From Sesamum alatum (Eukaryota > Streptophyta > Magnoliopsida > Lamiales > Pedaliaceae), in contig JACGWO010000012.1 of NCBI GenBank assembly GCA_034509735.1, forward strand, positions 4,340,001 through 4,404,000: a DNA stretch of 64,000 nt. Direction: 5' to 3'. Below, in pieces: positions 1 through 11,639 of the stretch. A program made the translations under genes and the position numbers. Within the stretch, counting starts at the first letter, position 1. Each line of letters opens with the position of its first letter. The notes under the pieces are model-generated. The model had not been told where the DNA came from. It saw nothing but the letters and a program-made list of their open reading frames with translations, and did no database searches.

Positions 1-464
1 GTTAAGGAAAAAAAAAAAAAACATCAAAGCGTATAAACAACATAAATTTTCATTTATAATCGATATAAAACGCATGACAACATCACAAACATTTCCCAAA
101 AACAAATAAGTTTCTTAGTAATAGAAAGTCAATATACAGTTTTCTTCAACTTAAAAAAGCAAAAGCTATGTTATTGTATGATTGTATATGTGGTACATTT
201 AATACCACTGTTGGTGCCCCATTTTCAATTTGAGGCTGAACTGAACTGAATTTCGGACCATTGATCTCAACATCAAAGATGCAGACATAAATATATATAT
301 TTTTTCTAGTTTCACAATTATACGAATGTAAAAATAAATTGAATAATACATCAATTCAATTAATATTTTCTACACACTAAAGAACGAAATAAATTATAAT
401 AAATTCGAATAAAGTGAGATGAATATTCACACAAAATAATTACAATAAACTCATATAAAATAAA
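1..464. other. AT-rich intergenic, no gene seen
   Basis: No open reading frame of coding character, no RNA gene and no recognisable repeat was seen. There is a short poly-A run near the left edge and a short TA run at about 290-300. Confidence 0.6.
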
Positions 465-1315
465 GAGATAATTACTCTGCTCTTCCCTGAGAGTTGGTGT
501 AATTACACATAAATTCCATGTGGTTCAAAAAATTACACCTAGTACCCCTGATTATAAAATATGTCAAAATTCCCTAACAAAAGTAATGAATTTACCTTTC
601 TACTCATAATATGTGTCTAAAAAGAACTAAAAAAGAATATGAAATTTGAAAGACTAAGAAGACAAAATTGACGCCCTATATGTGTAAAATTGAAAATATG
701 CTTTAGACTAAGAAGATAAAATTGCAGGGAATATTTTTTGCTATTATTAAAATATCACAAGGGATGTAAATAATATATCATTTTATCATAGTGATATGTT
801 TACGATTGAGTTATCAAAATATATGTTTTCTAAATATTTGGTTAAATTACATAATATAGTGTGTGTATATATATAACATTTATAGTATAAATATGTTCGA
901 AATTAAAAAAAATAAATAGTGCATATACATGTTAAGAGCTAAATTTATGTTGACCGATCTAATTCATTTAGTAATTAAAAATTATTTAATAGAATAAACT
1001 TTAGGTATATTAAATATATTACACTATTTAGTCTTATGATTTAATTTAACTATAGAACAAACTCACATGCATAAGTGTGGGAAATGTATAAGAGTAGTTT
1101 GATCAAAAATATATTTATTTGACTTGCAATAAATCAACCAAGGGCAAAAATAGTTTTTCATTCAATTTTTCTTCTGATGTCAGCAATATTTTATTAATTA
1201 AAGGATCTATTTGTTGGATGAAAATAAAAATAAGGGTATTATGTATAATTTTTTATACCACAGGAGTTTACGTGTAATTAGATCAAACCTCAAGGGAGAA
1301 AAGTATAATTATTCC
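465..1315. mobile_element. Mutator-like foldback MITE, 851 bp
   Basis: The two ends are inverted copies of each other (left begins GAGATAATTACTC, right end reversed begins GGAATAATTATAC) and stay similar inward: the GTGTAATTACAC-type block and the AAAAAATTAC block recur on both sides. It is flanked by a perfect 9-bp direct repeat TAAAATAAA at 456-464 and 1316-1324, the target-site length of Mutator-superfamily elements. It has no coding capacity. The same family recurs at 12458-13001 and 16925-17440. Confidence 0.75.
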
Positions 1316-1324
1316 TAAAATAAA

Positions 1325-2076
1325 ACAAATATTCAAACATATGATGGGACGACGTGGACATATATTAGTCACAAGATAATTGGGATCATGTGAATATATG
1401 CTACAATTATTACATCGCAAAGCTCGAGATATGTTTTTTTATTTATATATTCAACAAAACCTCATCCTTCCAATCTTTTTTGACACCTCTTGATTTTTTA
1501 TACACTTAAAAGGCTTCAAGTTTCTTTGGTGGGACCTACACTATCACTACGAGGATATATTTATTATTTTGGATGTTATTATAATGTGAAAAATTAATAA
1601 ATGATATTATTCGGGATAAATGGTTGTAGGCGAATATAATATTTTATTTATTTACTATAATATGTTGTAGAATTGTAGGCTAATATAAACCGATTTTATA
1701 GAAAAATTGTAATATTTTCTATACTTGAGGATATTAAAGTAAATATAATACTCAATATAAGGGTTATATGAACTAATGCACAAATTATAACTTGGCCCAA
1801 TTTTCAGATGATTTGAATACCACTTAAGAGTTGGTATTCAAATAATAGATTTATCCTTTATTATAACAAATTAAGCCTAATTATGAACAGTAAACATGTC
1901 CCACTTAAGAACTTTTTTTTAATCATATTTTAAATTGGTTTAGACTTTATTGAAAATTATGATGCAGAAGTTTTTTTTACTGTGATGGAACGAAAGAGAT
2001 AAAAGTTTGATAAGTAATTCAGAAAACTTATTATTTATAGACTATTGAGAACTCAAAATTGGTAAAAAAGTTATTT
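1325..2076. other. AT-rich intergenic, no gene seen
   Basis: Low-complexity A/T sequence with no coding signal. A CACTACGAGG motif preceded by TAT occurs at about 1537, but a matching opposite end is weak. Confidence 0.5.
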
Positions 2077-2085
2077 TATTTGTAA

Positions 2086-2336
2086 GGGTAAATTACGTTG
2101 ACATCCTCTGAGGTTAGGTTCAATTACACAAACACCTTTTATTTTTTGCATAATTACAGCTATACCCCTTGAGGGATATTAGTGTAATATTTTTTAGGGG
2201 TATTAGTGTAAGCTGACTATGAGGTGTGGTTGTAATACAATTATAACCTCAGGAGGTGTAGCTGAAATCTTGCAAAAAAACAGGAGGTGTTTGTGTATTT
2301 TGGTATGATCTCAAGGAGTGTTACTGTAATTTACCC
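2086..2336. mobile_element. Small Mutator-like MITE, 251 bp
   Basis: Terminal inverted repeats GGGTAAATTAC and GTAATTTACCC bound a non-coding palindromic body containing AATTACACAAACACC-like and GGTGTTTGTGTA-like mirrored blocks. The flanks are TATTTGTAA (2077-2085) and TATTTTTAA (2337-2345), a 9-bp target duplication with one mismatch. Confidence 0.75.
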
Positions 2337-2345
2337 TATTTTTAA

Positions 2346-3183
2346 TTGAATTTTTCAAGAAATAAAGTTTGTAGGTACTTAAATGATAGATTTTAATCTA
2401 TGCCAATAGGCCCTAAATTAGGCTATATTTTATTTGTAATTGCAGAAAAAAGAATTGGTTCAAAAGTACCCTAACACCAAACAATGATGTGGTAAAATAT
2501 TAAGCCAAAAGACAATTACGAAAAATATAAAAATTAAATAAAAAATGTTTAAAAACAATTTAAGAATCGTATGTATAAGTAGATCGTCTCGTAACTCATC
2601 TCAAATTAAAAGTTACAGTTGTTTGAAGCATTATAAGATATATAATTTTTTATTACGGTTAATTATTATAGAACAAAAAATAACCGTGGCTAATACAAAT
2701 TAACCATGGCTCAACAACAGTTATTAGCTATTGTTTCTGCAAGTGAGGCCAAAACATTGGTCATGGCTAAAAGCATGGTAATGTTTTGGCCATAACTAAA
2801 AATCATGACAAATATTGATTAATCGTAACAAAAGTTTCAGTTTTCGCATTGATTTTGTTTGATCGTGATTAATAGTATTGATTTACCATGATTTTTAAGT
2901 TGTTATCATTTATAGTGTATGAAGAACCAATTTTTTGTAGTGAAGTCTTACTGCATACTTCAAGCACTATATGTTAAATTTCTACGGGTCCAAATATTGT
3001 CGGTATGCATCTGCCTTTTATTCTACATGAAAACAACAACTAAGCGAGTTCGACTGGACCCAGACCTACCCTGCTTCATTTTTGCAAGACCTGAACTCGC
3101 CCTCCGCCTTGCTTACCCACAAAACCCGATTAATTTTCTTATTTTCTTCAATTAATCATAGTATAAAATTATTATTTGTAGAT
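2346..3183. other. AT-rich intergenic, no credible gene
   Basis: The 78-codon frame at 2919-3155 has no recognisable domain and is probably chance. A hairpin at 2747-2791 is listed separately, and motifs resembling AACCATGG and AATCATGG are scattered around it. Confidence 0.5.
2747..2791. repeat. Perfect 12-bp hairpin
   Basis: GGCCAAAACATT at 2747-2758 is the exact reverse complement of AATGTTTTGGCC at 2780-2791, with a 21-nt spacer. It lies in a region with several CATGGT/ACCATG motifs and may be subterminal sequence of an unrecognised DNA transposon. Confidence 0.7.
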
Positions 3184-3188
3184 ATCTA

Positions 3189-3545
3189 TGATGAAGTGTT
3201 GCAGCAGCAGAAGCCAAGTGAGGCCACCCAATTCCATCTTGATGCTGGGTAGCACATGAGGAAACCGTGTTTCACTTATAAAAGTCGCGTTTACGTTTCT
3301 TCAGTTTTCCCTGTGTAATCTGCTGACTGTTTTATTCAGATTGTCATTGGTCCATCTGGTTATCCACGTCAGCAAGCTAGTTAGGTTGTTAGTTTGTTAG
3401 AAGAAGCGGTTACAGGAGGCGGGAGTCTGAAATGTATTTAAAGGGTCCTTGGCCCTCATCTTCATCATCAGAAAATATACAGACTCACTTCATATTTACT
3501 CATGGCATTCTACGTTTTTCTCTTTCCCTCGTTCATTTATCTTCA
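3189..3545 (+). repeat. 5' LTR of the young copia element
   Basis: 357 bp, TG...CA, apparently identical to 7938-8294. It holds a TATAAAAG box at 3277-3284 and a second TATTTAAA at about 3434, either of which could position transcription of the element. Confidence 0.96.
3277..3284 (+). promoter_or_regulatory. TATA box in the 5' LTR
   Basis: TATAAAAG lies about 90 bp into the LTR, the usual position for the U3 promoter. The same motif is repeated in the 3' LTR. A second TATTTAAA about 157 bp downstream is an alternative. Confidence 0.55.
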
Positions 3546-3558
3546 TGGTATCAGAGCC
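3546..3558 (+). other. Primer binding site (initiator tRNA-Met)
   Basis: TGGTATCAGAGCC directly follows the 5' LTR. It is the standard plant copia primer site complementary to the 3' end of initiator methionine tRNA. Confidence 0.93.
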
Positions 3559-3625
3559 TTCATTTGAAGGTCTCTGCATACCGCGCGCACTCTCGAAGAT
3601 TTTTGATCGGCGATTAGCGAAGTGA

Positions 3626-4447
3626 ATGGCTGAGGATCGACCAGCGATGGGAATGGAGATCGGTTCGAGCAGTAGATCTCGAGCAGATCTGGAGAGCTCT
3701 CAAGGTACTGAGAACTCTGGCTTAACTTTGGTTTCTTCTCCTCTTACTGGGGACAACTACTTGGTGTGGAGTAGAGCGGTGAGATTCGCTCTAGGAGCTA
3801 AGAAGAGACTTAGTTTTATAGATGGAAGGGCTACGCGACCAGCTGATGATTCAGAGGATCTGGATGAGTGGATTCGGATCGATTATATGATAATCACCTG
3901 GATTCTGAATTCGGTGTCAAAACAGATAGTGGACGCCTTCATATATGTTACGTCGGCGAGAAGCTTGTGGCTAGAACTTGAAGCGAGATATGGCGGAAGC
4001 AACGGACCGATGATATACAATTTGGAGAGGGAGATCTCTTCGATTTCTCAAGGAGACATGTCTGTCACAACATATTTCACAAAGATAAAAATGCTTTGGG
4101 ATGAACTCATTTGTGTGGATCCTCTGCCTGCCTGTACTTGTGCTGCACACAGACAAGCTGTGGATCGAGAAGCCTCGCGTCAGTTAATGAGGTTTCTGAT
4201 GGGACTGAGTAGCATTTACGAACATGTGCGAAGCCAGATTCTATTGATGGAACCACGTCCTCATGTGCAGAAGGCTTTCTCGATGGTTCTGCAGGTTGAG
4301 AAAGAGCTCCAGGTGCGAGTGCATCTTCCTGAAGGAGGAACTGGCGCAGTCTATCAGATACAGTACAAGGATTCGAAAAGAGATAAGAAGTCTATGTTAT
4401 GTGCTCACTGCAGAAAGCCTGGACACCTCATAGACACATGTTTTTAA
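3626..4447 (+). CDS. gag: Gag polyprotein of the copia element, frameshifted at its end
   Basis: A 273-codon open frame. It carries the copia Gag signature TGDNYLVWSRAV at about residues 41-52 and the helical Gag core (about 60-230). It ends in a zinc knuckle CAHCRKPGHLIDTC, matching CX2CX4HX4C. Gag would coat element RNA in cytoplasmic particles. The frame stops just after the knuckle because of a run of five T (4441-4445); reading continues without other defects one base later as the protease frame. Plant copia elements normally encode Gag-Pol as one frame, so this looks like a one-base gain in a homopolymer, either real or a sequencing error. A programmed shift is less likely because three other shifts follow. 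Confidence 0.93.
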   Translation: MAEDRPAMGMEIGSSSRSRADLESSQGTENSGLTLVSSPLTGDNYLVWSRAVRFALGAKKRLSFIDGRATRPADDSEDLDEWIRIDYMIITWILNSVSKQIVDAFIYVTSARSLWLELEARYGGSNGPMIYNLEREISSISQGDMSVTTYFTKIKMLWDELICVDPLPACTCAAHRQAVDREASRQLMRFLMGLSSIYEHVRSQILLMEPRPHVQKAFSMVLQVEKELQVRVHLPEGGTGAVYQIQYKDSKRDKKSMLCAHCRKPGHLIDTCF

Positions 4448-7400
4448 GCTGCACGGTACTCCGGAGTGGTACAAGGAACTTGCTGAAAAAAGGAAAAAAG
4501 GAGCTGGTAGGGGAAGAGGTTTTGTGGCTGCAATTGAGGCATCACCTGAACAAAACAATCAACTTCAGAATGCCCCAGTGCAAGGCCCCAGCCTGGCTGA
4601 TTTGCTGCGAACTGAGATCCGAAGGATGATGACTGAGGAAGGGACTTCACAGGTTCAAATGAGAACTCCATTTGACAACAACATCAGAATTAATTTCGCA
4701 CGACTTGAGGAGATTGATGAAGTTGCAGGTACACCTTATTGCTTTACTGTTTCTGATTGTGGTTCTTGGATTGTGGATACTGGCGCTACACGACATGTAT
4801 GTGCAGACTTACAACATTTCATGCATTATCATTCACCCACCACAGAAACCAAAATACACTTGCCTGATGGTTCCCAAAGATCAATAGCTCACATAGGCAC
4901 TGTTAAACTTTCTGAGAACATTACATTACATAATGTCTTACACATTCCCACTTTTTCGGTTAATTTGCTCTCAGTCAGTCAGCTCTGTCATGACCTACCT
5001 GTGACTTTCGAATTCTCAAACTCTGGGTGCATTTTGCAGGACCTCAGGACTAAAAGAGAGGTTGGCACTAGGGAGGCTAGTAGGACTTCTCTATTACCTT
5101 GATAGTAGTTCTTTTTCTCTTATTGGTTTCATGAATAAATCGGTGTATGTAGCTTCCCACTCTGTATCACAAAAACAGAATATTGAAAGTGCTCTTTTGT
5201 GGCACATGAGATTAGGACATTCTTCTGTTGATGCACTTAAACGTATTCCTTCAATAAAATACAATCCAGATTCCATCTCTTCTCCTTGTAATGTTTGTCA
5301 TTACGCAAAACAGCATCGTCTCTCGTTCCCTTCAAGCAATTTCAAGGCCACTCATCCGTTCGAACTCGTTCATGCCGATGTTTGGGGGCCCTATAAACAA
5401 CCCACTCTATCAGGTTGCTCTTATTTCTTGACCCTAGTAGACCATTACAGTAGGTCTACCTGGACATTCCTTCTAAAATTCAAATCCCAGGTGGTTGATT
5501 ATCTCAAGTCCTTTATAAGCATGATCAACACCCAATTTAATAAGAAAATCCAGACTCTGCGGACCGATAACGGCTCAGAGTTTCTAAACCAAGCCTGCCA
5601 AATTCTGCTTGATAACCATGGAATAATCCACCAGAAATCTTGCTCCTACACCCCGCAGCAAAACGGGATAGTTGAGCGCAAACACAAACACCTCCTTGCC
5701 GTGGCACGTTCTTTGTTGTTCCAAGCTTCTCTTCCGGACATGTTCTGGGGAGATTGCATCTTGACGGCCACATACCTCATCAATCGCACTCCCTCTCCAA
5801 TCCTTAATTGGCTCACACCATATGAACTCCTACATAGTAAACCACCCTCCTATGATCACTTACGCGTGTTTGGTTGCCTTTGCTTCGCGACTAACACCAA
5901 GCCACACAAAACCAAATTTGACAAACGCTCCACCAAGTGTGTTTTCCTCGGTTATCCCCCTGGACAGAAGGGCTTTCGCTTGTTCGATTGTGAGTCTCAG
6001 TCGTACCTTGTTTCTAGGGATGTGCTCTTCTATGAAAACATCTTTCCCTTTTCTAGTTCTCCTACTAGGCCACCTGATTGTCCTCTCCCTTTGGTTTCTG
6101 ACACTGTGGATGCACCTTTACGCTGTTTTGATTCTCCTAGAATGTCATCTGATACGGAAACTTCTGCCCATAGTCCCAACCTTTCCATATCTTCTTCCTC
6201 GCCTCAGTCACCTGTCCCTCAACTGTCACCTTCTACCACAACCCCGCATCCGCGTCGCTCAACTAGAGCGCGCACGGCACCTTCGTGGCTGACTGACTTT
6301 GTTTGTCACTCTGTTATCCCCTCAGTTCCGCCTTCCTTGGCTGATATTAACCCTTCATATGCATGTTTTGTAGCTGCATTGTCCACTTTGCAGGAACCCC
6401 ACTCATACAAACAGGCGGTTGTACAGCAGGAATGGGTGGATGCCATGAGTGCGGAGCTGCATGCTCTTGAGAAAAACAGTACTTGGGATGTTACGCCTCT
6501 CCCACCGGGAAAGAAAGCCATCGGATGTCGTTGGGTTTACAAGCTTAAACTTCGGATGATGGTACGGTGGAAAGGTGTAAAGCTCGTTTGGTGGCTAAGG
6601 GGTATAGCCAAGTTGCGGGGGTGGATTATGTCGACTGTTTTTCCCCTGTTGCCAAGGCCGTTACTGTCCGTTTATTGTTGGCCATTGCTTCAGCTCGTTC
6701 TTGGGAATTACATCAGTTGGATGTTAATAATGCTTTTCTCCACGGCTATTTGGATGAGGAGATTTTTATGCTTCCTCCGGAGGGATATGCTGTTCCGAGT
6801 GGACATGTATGTAAGCTTAAGCGTTCGCTTTACGGCCTTAAACAGGCGTCTCGTCAGTGGAATCAGGAGTTCACCTCGAAGCTGCTAGATTTCGGTTTCG
6901 TCCAATCGCCCCATGATCATTGTCTCTTTGTCATGGGTTCAGATGATACGTTTGTAGCATTGCTGATCTACGTGGATGATGTTCTCCTCACCAGTCCATC
7001 CGGTTCCTTGGTTGCTGGTGTTAAATCCTATCTTGACGCCTTATTTACTATTAAGGATTTAGGGGCAGCTCGTTATTTCCTTGGCTTACAGATTGCACGG
7101 TCGGCTGAGGGTACTAGCGTTACTCAGGCGAAGTATATCCACGACATTGTTCGTGACACCGGGTTGCTGAACGCCAAGTCTGTCACTACGCCGTTTCCTC
7201 AACATGTCAAACTTACTGTTGATGGCGGTGCTTTGCTCTCGGATGCAGAACCTTATCGGCGTTTGGTGGGTAGACTCCTTTATTTGGGGTTTACTCGGCC
7301 TGATATCTCTTACGGGGTACAACAACTTAGCCAATTCCTCCAACATCCCTGTGAAAGCCATTGGAATGCAGCTTTACATATCGTTCGTTATTTGAAGGGG

Positions 7401-8001
7401 ACTCCAGCTACTGGTCTTTTCTTCCCTAGTTCCAACTCCTTCCAGTTGCAGGCTTATTGCGACGCTGACTGGGCGTCGTGTGTTGATTCCCGCAAGTCTT
7501 TATCCGGTTTCTGTGTGTTCCTTGGGGATGCCCTCATTTCATGGAAGACGAAGAAACAAGCTACAGTTTCTCGTTCTTCGGCGGAGGCGGAGTATCGGAG
7601 TATGGGGGCTACTGTGTGTGAGCTCTTGTGGATTTCATATCTTCTTCGGGACTTTGGTCTTCCTCTTCAGATTCCCGTTCCTCTGTTCTGTGACAACAAG
7701 GCGGCTTTGCACATCACGGCCAACCCCGTTTTTTCACGAGCGTACGAAACACCTTGATATAGACTGCCACATTGTTCGGAACCAATACAAGCTGGGTTTT
7801 ATCACTCCGTCCTTTGTCCGTGGTCGCGAACAGGTTGCAGATCTCTTCACCAAGAGCCTCCCTGCTGCGTCCTTTCTCCATCTACTGTCCAAGCTGGCCT
7901 TGTTCTCCATGGCCCCGAGTCCAGCTTGTGGGGGGAGTGATGAAGTGTTGCAGCAGCAGAAGCCAAGTGAGGCCACCCAATTCCATCTTGATGCTGGGTA
8001 G
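4446..8001 (+). pseudogene. pol: Pol polyprotein (protease, integrase, RT, RNase H), three internal frameshifts
   Basis: The protease part runs from about 4446 to 5070 and shows WIVDTGATRHVC with the catalytic DTG. A frameshift near 5070 leads into the integrase frame (to about 6555): an HHCC-like zinc region, then the D-D-E core seen as HADVWGP, RTDNGSEF and QQNGIVERK. A one-base loss near 6556 leads to reverse transcriptase (6567-7730), with KRSLYGLKQASRQW and the active-site IYVDD at about 6966-6980. RNase H shows YCDADW, SSAEAEYRS and LFCDNKAAL. A gain in a T run at 7729-7734 separates the last part (VADLFTKSLP), which ends at 8001 inside the 3' LTR. No in-frame stop was seen between the shifts, so the damage is indel-only. 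As sequenced, no complete Pol could be made. Confidence 0.92.
7930..7937 (+). other. Polypurine tract
   Basis: GGGGGGAG immediately precedes the 3' LTR and is the expected plus-strand primer for reverse transcription. Confidence 0.88.
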
Positions 8002-8294
8002 CACATGAGGAAACCGTGTTTCACTTATAAAAGTCGCGTTTACGTTTCTTCAGTTTTCCCTGTGTAATCTGCTGACTGTTTTATTCAGATTGTCATTGGT
8101 CCATCTGGTTATCCACGTCAGCAAGCTAGTTAGGTTGTTAGTTTGTTAGAAGAAGCGGTTACAGGAGGCGGGAGTCTGAAATGTATTTAAAGGGTCCTTG
8201 GCCCTCATCTTCATCATCAGAAAATATACAGACTCACTTCATATTTACTCATGGCATTCTACGTTTTTCTCTTTCCCTCGTTCATTTATCTTCA
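7938..8294 (+). repeat. 3' LTR of the young copia element
   Basis: 357 bp, apparently identical to the 5' LTR and ending CA next to the ATCTA target duplicate. The pol frame ends within its first 64 bases. Confidence 0.96.
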
Positions 8295-8299
8295 ATCTA

Positions 8300-8616
8300 G
8301 AAGTTTTTATCATGTTACAAATATAATTAATTTTGTGAATGTATACTGTAAATAAAAGATAAAACTACTAAATAAATCAAATACTTATAAATATTATCTA
8401 AAGCATGTCCATGGCGGGTTTTGGACAAGATCCAACCTGAACTCTGCCGGGTCCATAGAATAAAAATCAATCTCAAAATTCGAACTCGAACCCGAACCCT
8501 CTCCATTCATGTCGGACACGCCTCATTCGTCATTCCTAATTCGACATCATACTTATCACCATTACTATTTATACACTTTGACCGCGCTTACTTTGTATTA
8601 TGGGATAATCGAGACA
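8300..8616. other. Intergenic, no gene seen
   Basis: Ordinary AT-rich sequence with a slightly more GC-balanced patch at about 8410-8530. The short frames there show no family features. Confidence 0.45.
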
Positions 8617-8625
8617 TAAAATAAA

Positions 8626-9052
8626 AGGTAAATTACAGCTACCTCTCCTGAGGTTTGATATAATTACAAATACTTTCGTTATTTGAGAAATTACAAATAT
8701 TCTTGAGGTTTGTAACCGTCTAACAAATAACTCATTTTCATCTAATTTTATGAGTAAACTGACTAAAATGCCCTTATGCACTGAATTATTTTTTATTCAA
8801 TTCGTAAAATTTATTGGACTATAATACGCAGGGAGAGGTTTCTTAAACTTTTTACACGTAGGAGCAATAATGCAATTTGCCTTGGTTGATTTTTCTATAA
8901 TTTTAATAAAAAAAAAATTGAGGGCTAAATGGTCAATTTCAGGCTTTTGGTTAAAAAATTACAAACCTCAGGGGGATATTTATAATTTTTCAAACAACGA
9001 GGGGGTATTTGTAATTATGTCAAACCTCAAATGAGGTGTATGTAATTTACCC
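8626..9052. mobile_element. Mutator-like MITE, 427 bp, 9-bp TSD
   Basis: The ends are AGGTAAATTACA and TGTAATTTACCC in inverted orientation. The flanks carry a perfect 9-bp repeat TAAAATAAA at 8617-8625 and 9053-9061. The body has mirrored blocks (CTGAGGTTTG-type and CAAACCTCA-type) and no coding potential. Homologous copies lie at 22133-23789 (interrupted) and 40709-41072, sharing the TGTCTAACAAATAACTC-like and ATTACAAATAT-like motifs. Confidence 0.85.
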
Positions 9053-9061
9053 TAAAATAAA

Positions 9062-9649
9062 TTAAAATTAAATGTATGATAAAAAAAATAGCATTAATTG
9101 TAGTCAGTTTATTTAGACTGATTATAATGATTGGGTTGACGAATAACTCATCTCACCTCAATCCCCGCGCCCCATTCCAAGAAAGTAAATAACCGTTTTA
9201 CCTGAATCGAACTGATTATCTAGCTCAATTCAAAAAAATAAACAAACAAACAAACGGGGCTTTTGAATTCTAGAATCATATTTGCAAAATTAATAGGATA
9301 TTTTTAATTTTTCTTTGGTGAGAAGAGGATATAAGATACCATAAATTCAACATGATATATATAAATCCCATATTGGAGGGATCATAGATAGCCACACAAA
9401 CAATACACACATTATGTGCTCTTCAATTTTCCAAGAAATTTATTGAGGCAAAGAATTTTGATGTTGTAGATTTCAAGTTGTAACTATCATGCTTGGTAAG
9501 GTAAGATCCACCACTCAAGTTGTTTTTGTGGATGACCACGATTGATCAAGATATGCTCTTCAATTTTGACAACTTCAACATTATAAATCACAAGTCTCCT
9601 TCAATCTCTTGTCCAATCATATTTGACTTATTGGGGCGTGAATATAATT
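9062..9649. other. Intergenic, no gene seen
   Basis: No coding signal. A TTTTAATTTTTC-rich segment and short repeats are the only visible content. Confidence 0.45.
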
Positions 9650-9745
9650 GCCAATGAGGCCTTAGCGGTGAGGTTGAGCTCTCACGATCAAGAGGTTGTG
9701 AGTTCAAGTCACATAGATACGGGTAGGTAGTCTGTTTTTTATTGT
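9650..9745 (+). mobile_element. tRNA-derived SINE fragment
   Basis: The sequence beginning GCCAATGAGGCCTTAGCGG resembles the tRNA-related head of plant SINEs. A box-B-like GAGTTCAAGTC follows about 50 bp downstream. There is no clear poly-A or TTG tail, so the 3' boundary is uncertain. It is not a functional tRNA because no cloverleaf can be drawn. Confidence 0.5.
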
Positions 9746-10197
9746 AGTGCCTTATTTATTTGTTTACTTTGAATATGTTTGTTGATTTAAAAATATTGGT
9801 GTATGGAACTAGTATTTTAGTTCGCATGTATTGATATAGCAATAAACAATATCAAAATATCAACCGTAGTGGAACATTCTTACCCAAATCAAATTTGGCC
9901 GAATCAAATCAATAACATAGCAAGTGTATCATAATTGATGTGTGATTCGTCACTTTTCTTGAATTGCACACTAATTACACGGCAAGTGTATTAAACTTAC
10001 TATATAATTAGATTTGATTGAGTCGGGTCGGGGCTAGAATTTCCCAACTTGACTAAACCAAGACCTTATGGGTAGGGCCCACTTTTTTTTTAAAAAAAAA
10101 AAAAATTACTTGTATCTAATTTCATTTTTGTGCAATTAAATTTTTAGTTTTTCTTCTACTATAAAAAAATAAAAATAAAAAAATGAGTGGCTTCAAC
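9746..10197. other. AT-rich intergenic, no gene seen
   Basis: No genes or clear repeats. A T8/A13 tract sits at about 10083-10105. Confidence 0.45.
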
Positions 10198-10365
10198 TCC
10201 TATCACCCCAGTAGTCCAGGGCATGCACCCAGGGTTGTATATCAGAGTTATTTACAATAGATTCTACACCAACACAGTTTTTATATCAGTAAAAAGAATC
10301 GAACCCACAATAATCTGATTCGAAATGGCCAATTCTTAGTAGTTAAGCCAACAAGTATTGATATT
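10198..10365 (-). mobile_element. Degenerate SINE on the minus strand
   Basis: On the minus strand TTGGCTTAACTACTAAGAAT resembles box A and GTGGGTTCGATTC is a good box B, spaced as in a tRNA-derived SINE head. The remainder is degenerate and the boundaries are approximate. Confidence 0.45.
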
Positions 10366-11639
10366 AAATTTCTAGTAGCTCTACAGGATAATGTCCTAAT
10401 TTTTCTCGAACAAATCTATTATATATATATTATGAATTTTTGTTGTTATATTATTTATTAATATTTAATAGTAATTTTATAATTAAATAATAATTACTGT
10501 TACAGTAGACAAATATCTATTATTTTTAATTATTACTATTTGATTTTTGTTAGTGCTTGTTATTTTAATTTCATGATTTATTCTTCATTTGAGAAATTTT
10601 GCAAATTCTCTTATGGGTTCTTTGGATAATTATAAAATCAAAAGATTTCAAATCATTCAATTCTAATTTTGAATTATACTTGAAAATTGATGAATTTCAA
10701 ATTCTTTTGATATAGAGTCATTTGAAACGATTTTTCAAATTTAAAAACATCAATCCAATGCAACCTTAAGAAATTTTGTGTAAAGTTAAAGTATTCCAAC
10801 TAAAATTTTTGCAATTTTTTCTTCGATATATTTAGTATTTTCATTTTAGTATGTAGGAGCAGAACGATCATAAGATACAAATATAATAGAAGAAAATATA
10901 CAGAATACACCAATTGGATATTGAAATATATTATTGGTGAAATTCATATATCAATTGATTCACTTAAAAATACTCGAAATATCAAAATAATATTAATGGT
11001 ATAATTAGAGTACCATATATTCTTACTCCTAAAATATCATTATTATTTTATGTAGTTTTTGCAAAATATCTAGGCGATTTGTGGTTCTCATAATAGAGAT
11101 GAAATCAGAACTAGTAGCTTCGACGGCTAGAGAGAGATTTTAACTTATATACAAAAAAATAATAATAATAAAATAAAATTTATTAATTAGAAAATAAAAT
11201 TTTGAGGGTACTTCAAAAATTTTAAGTCCGTTTGCAAAAGTTTAAAATAAGCGCGTATCAACTTATTTTTTAAAATAATGTTGTTGTTTTACGATTTCTG
11301 CTCTTAAAGTAAAAGCAACTTCCTATCGACTTCTATAATTTATTAATAAAATTGTAAATATTAAATTATTTTTTCAAACATTCAACTTCAATTTGTTTTT
11401 TCGTTATCAATTTTTTATTTCAAATGTTCCCAATTGGAAATTTTTTTAAAAAAATCAAATGTAGTTACTAATTCATGATCTGGCATGCACAGAATGAAAG
11501 CTTTATTCTCGATTCTACGAGAATTTTTATGAAAGTCTTTCATTTGCTTCTCTCATATGAAAGTTTGTTTTTTCAGAATGTATATTTACCGCTTAATTTA
11601 TAATTTTTTTACTAATTTATTTTCGCATAGAAATTACAA
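10366..11639. other. AT-rich intergenic, no gene seen
   Basis: No open frame or recognisable repeat. The sequence is dominated by A/T runs with TATATA and TTATTAAT motifs. Confidence 0.5.

Larger units (their letters stand above)
3189..8294 (+). mobile_element. Ty1/copia LTR retrotransposon, recent insertion
   Basis: A 5106-bp element with 357-bp LTRs that begin TG and end CA, flanked by a perfect 5-bp target duplication ATCTA (3184-3188 and 8295-8299). I read the two LTRs side by side and saw no difference, which implies recent insertion or gene conversion. Order is LTR, primer site, Gag, protease, integrase, reverse transcriptase, RNase H, polypurine tract, LTR. Integrase before reverse transcriptase defines the copia superfamily. 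The small size, short LTRs and the Gag sequence around residues 40-60 suggest the Ale/Retrofit lineage, which is an inference. The coding region is open throughout except for four single-base frameshifts near 4443, 5070, 6556 and 7731. Confidence 0.97.

Noticed and set aside
1537..2918. Possible CACTA element: CACTACGAGG and TATAGTG with TAT on both sides
   Set aside because: Similarity between the ends hardly exceeds the five-base core, and subterminal repeats are not shared, so chance is likely.
3432..3617. Open frame across the 5' LTR and leader
   Set aside because: It overlaps the LTR end and primer site and is not the Gag frame; it has no domain.
9650..9745. tRNA gene
   Set aside because: Only box-like motifs are present. 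No acceptor stem or anticodon arm can be formed, so it is a SINE head.
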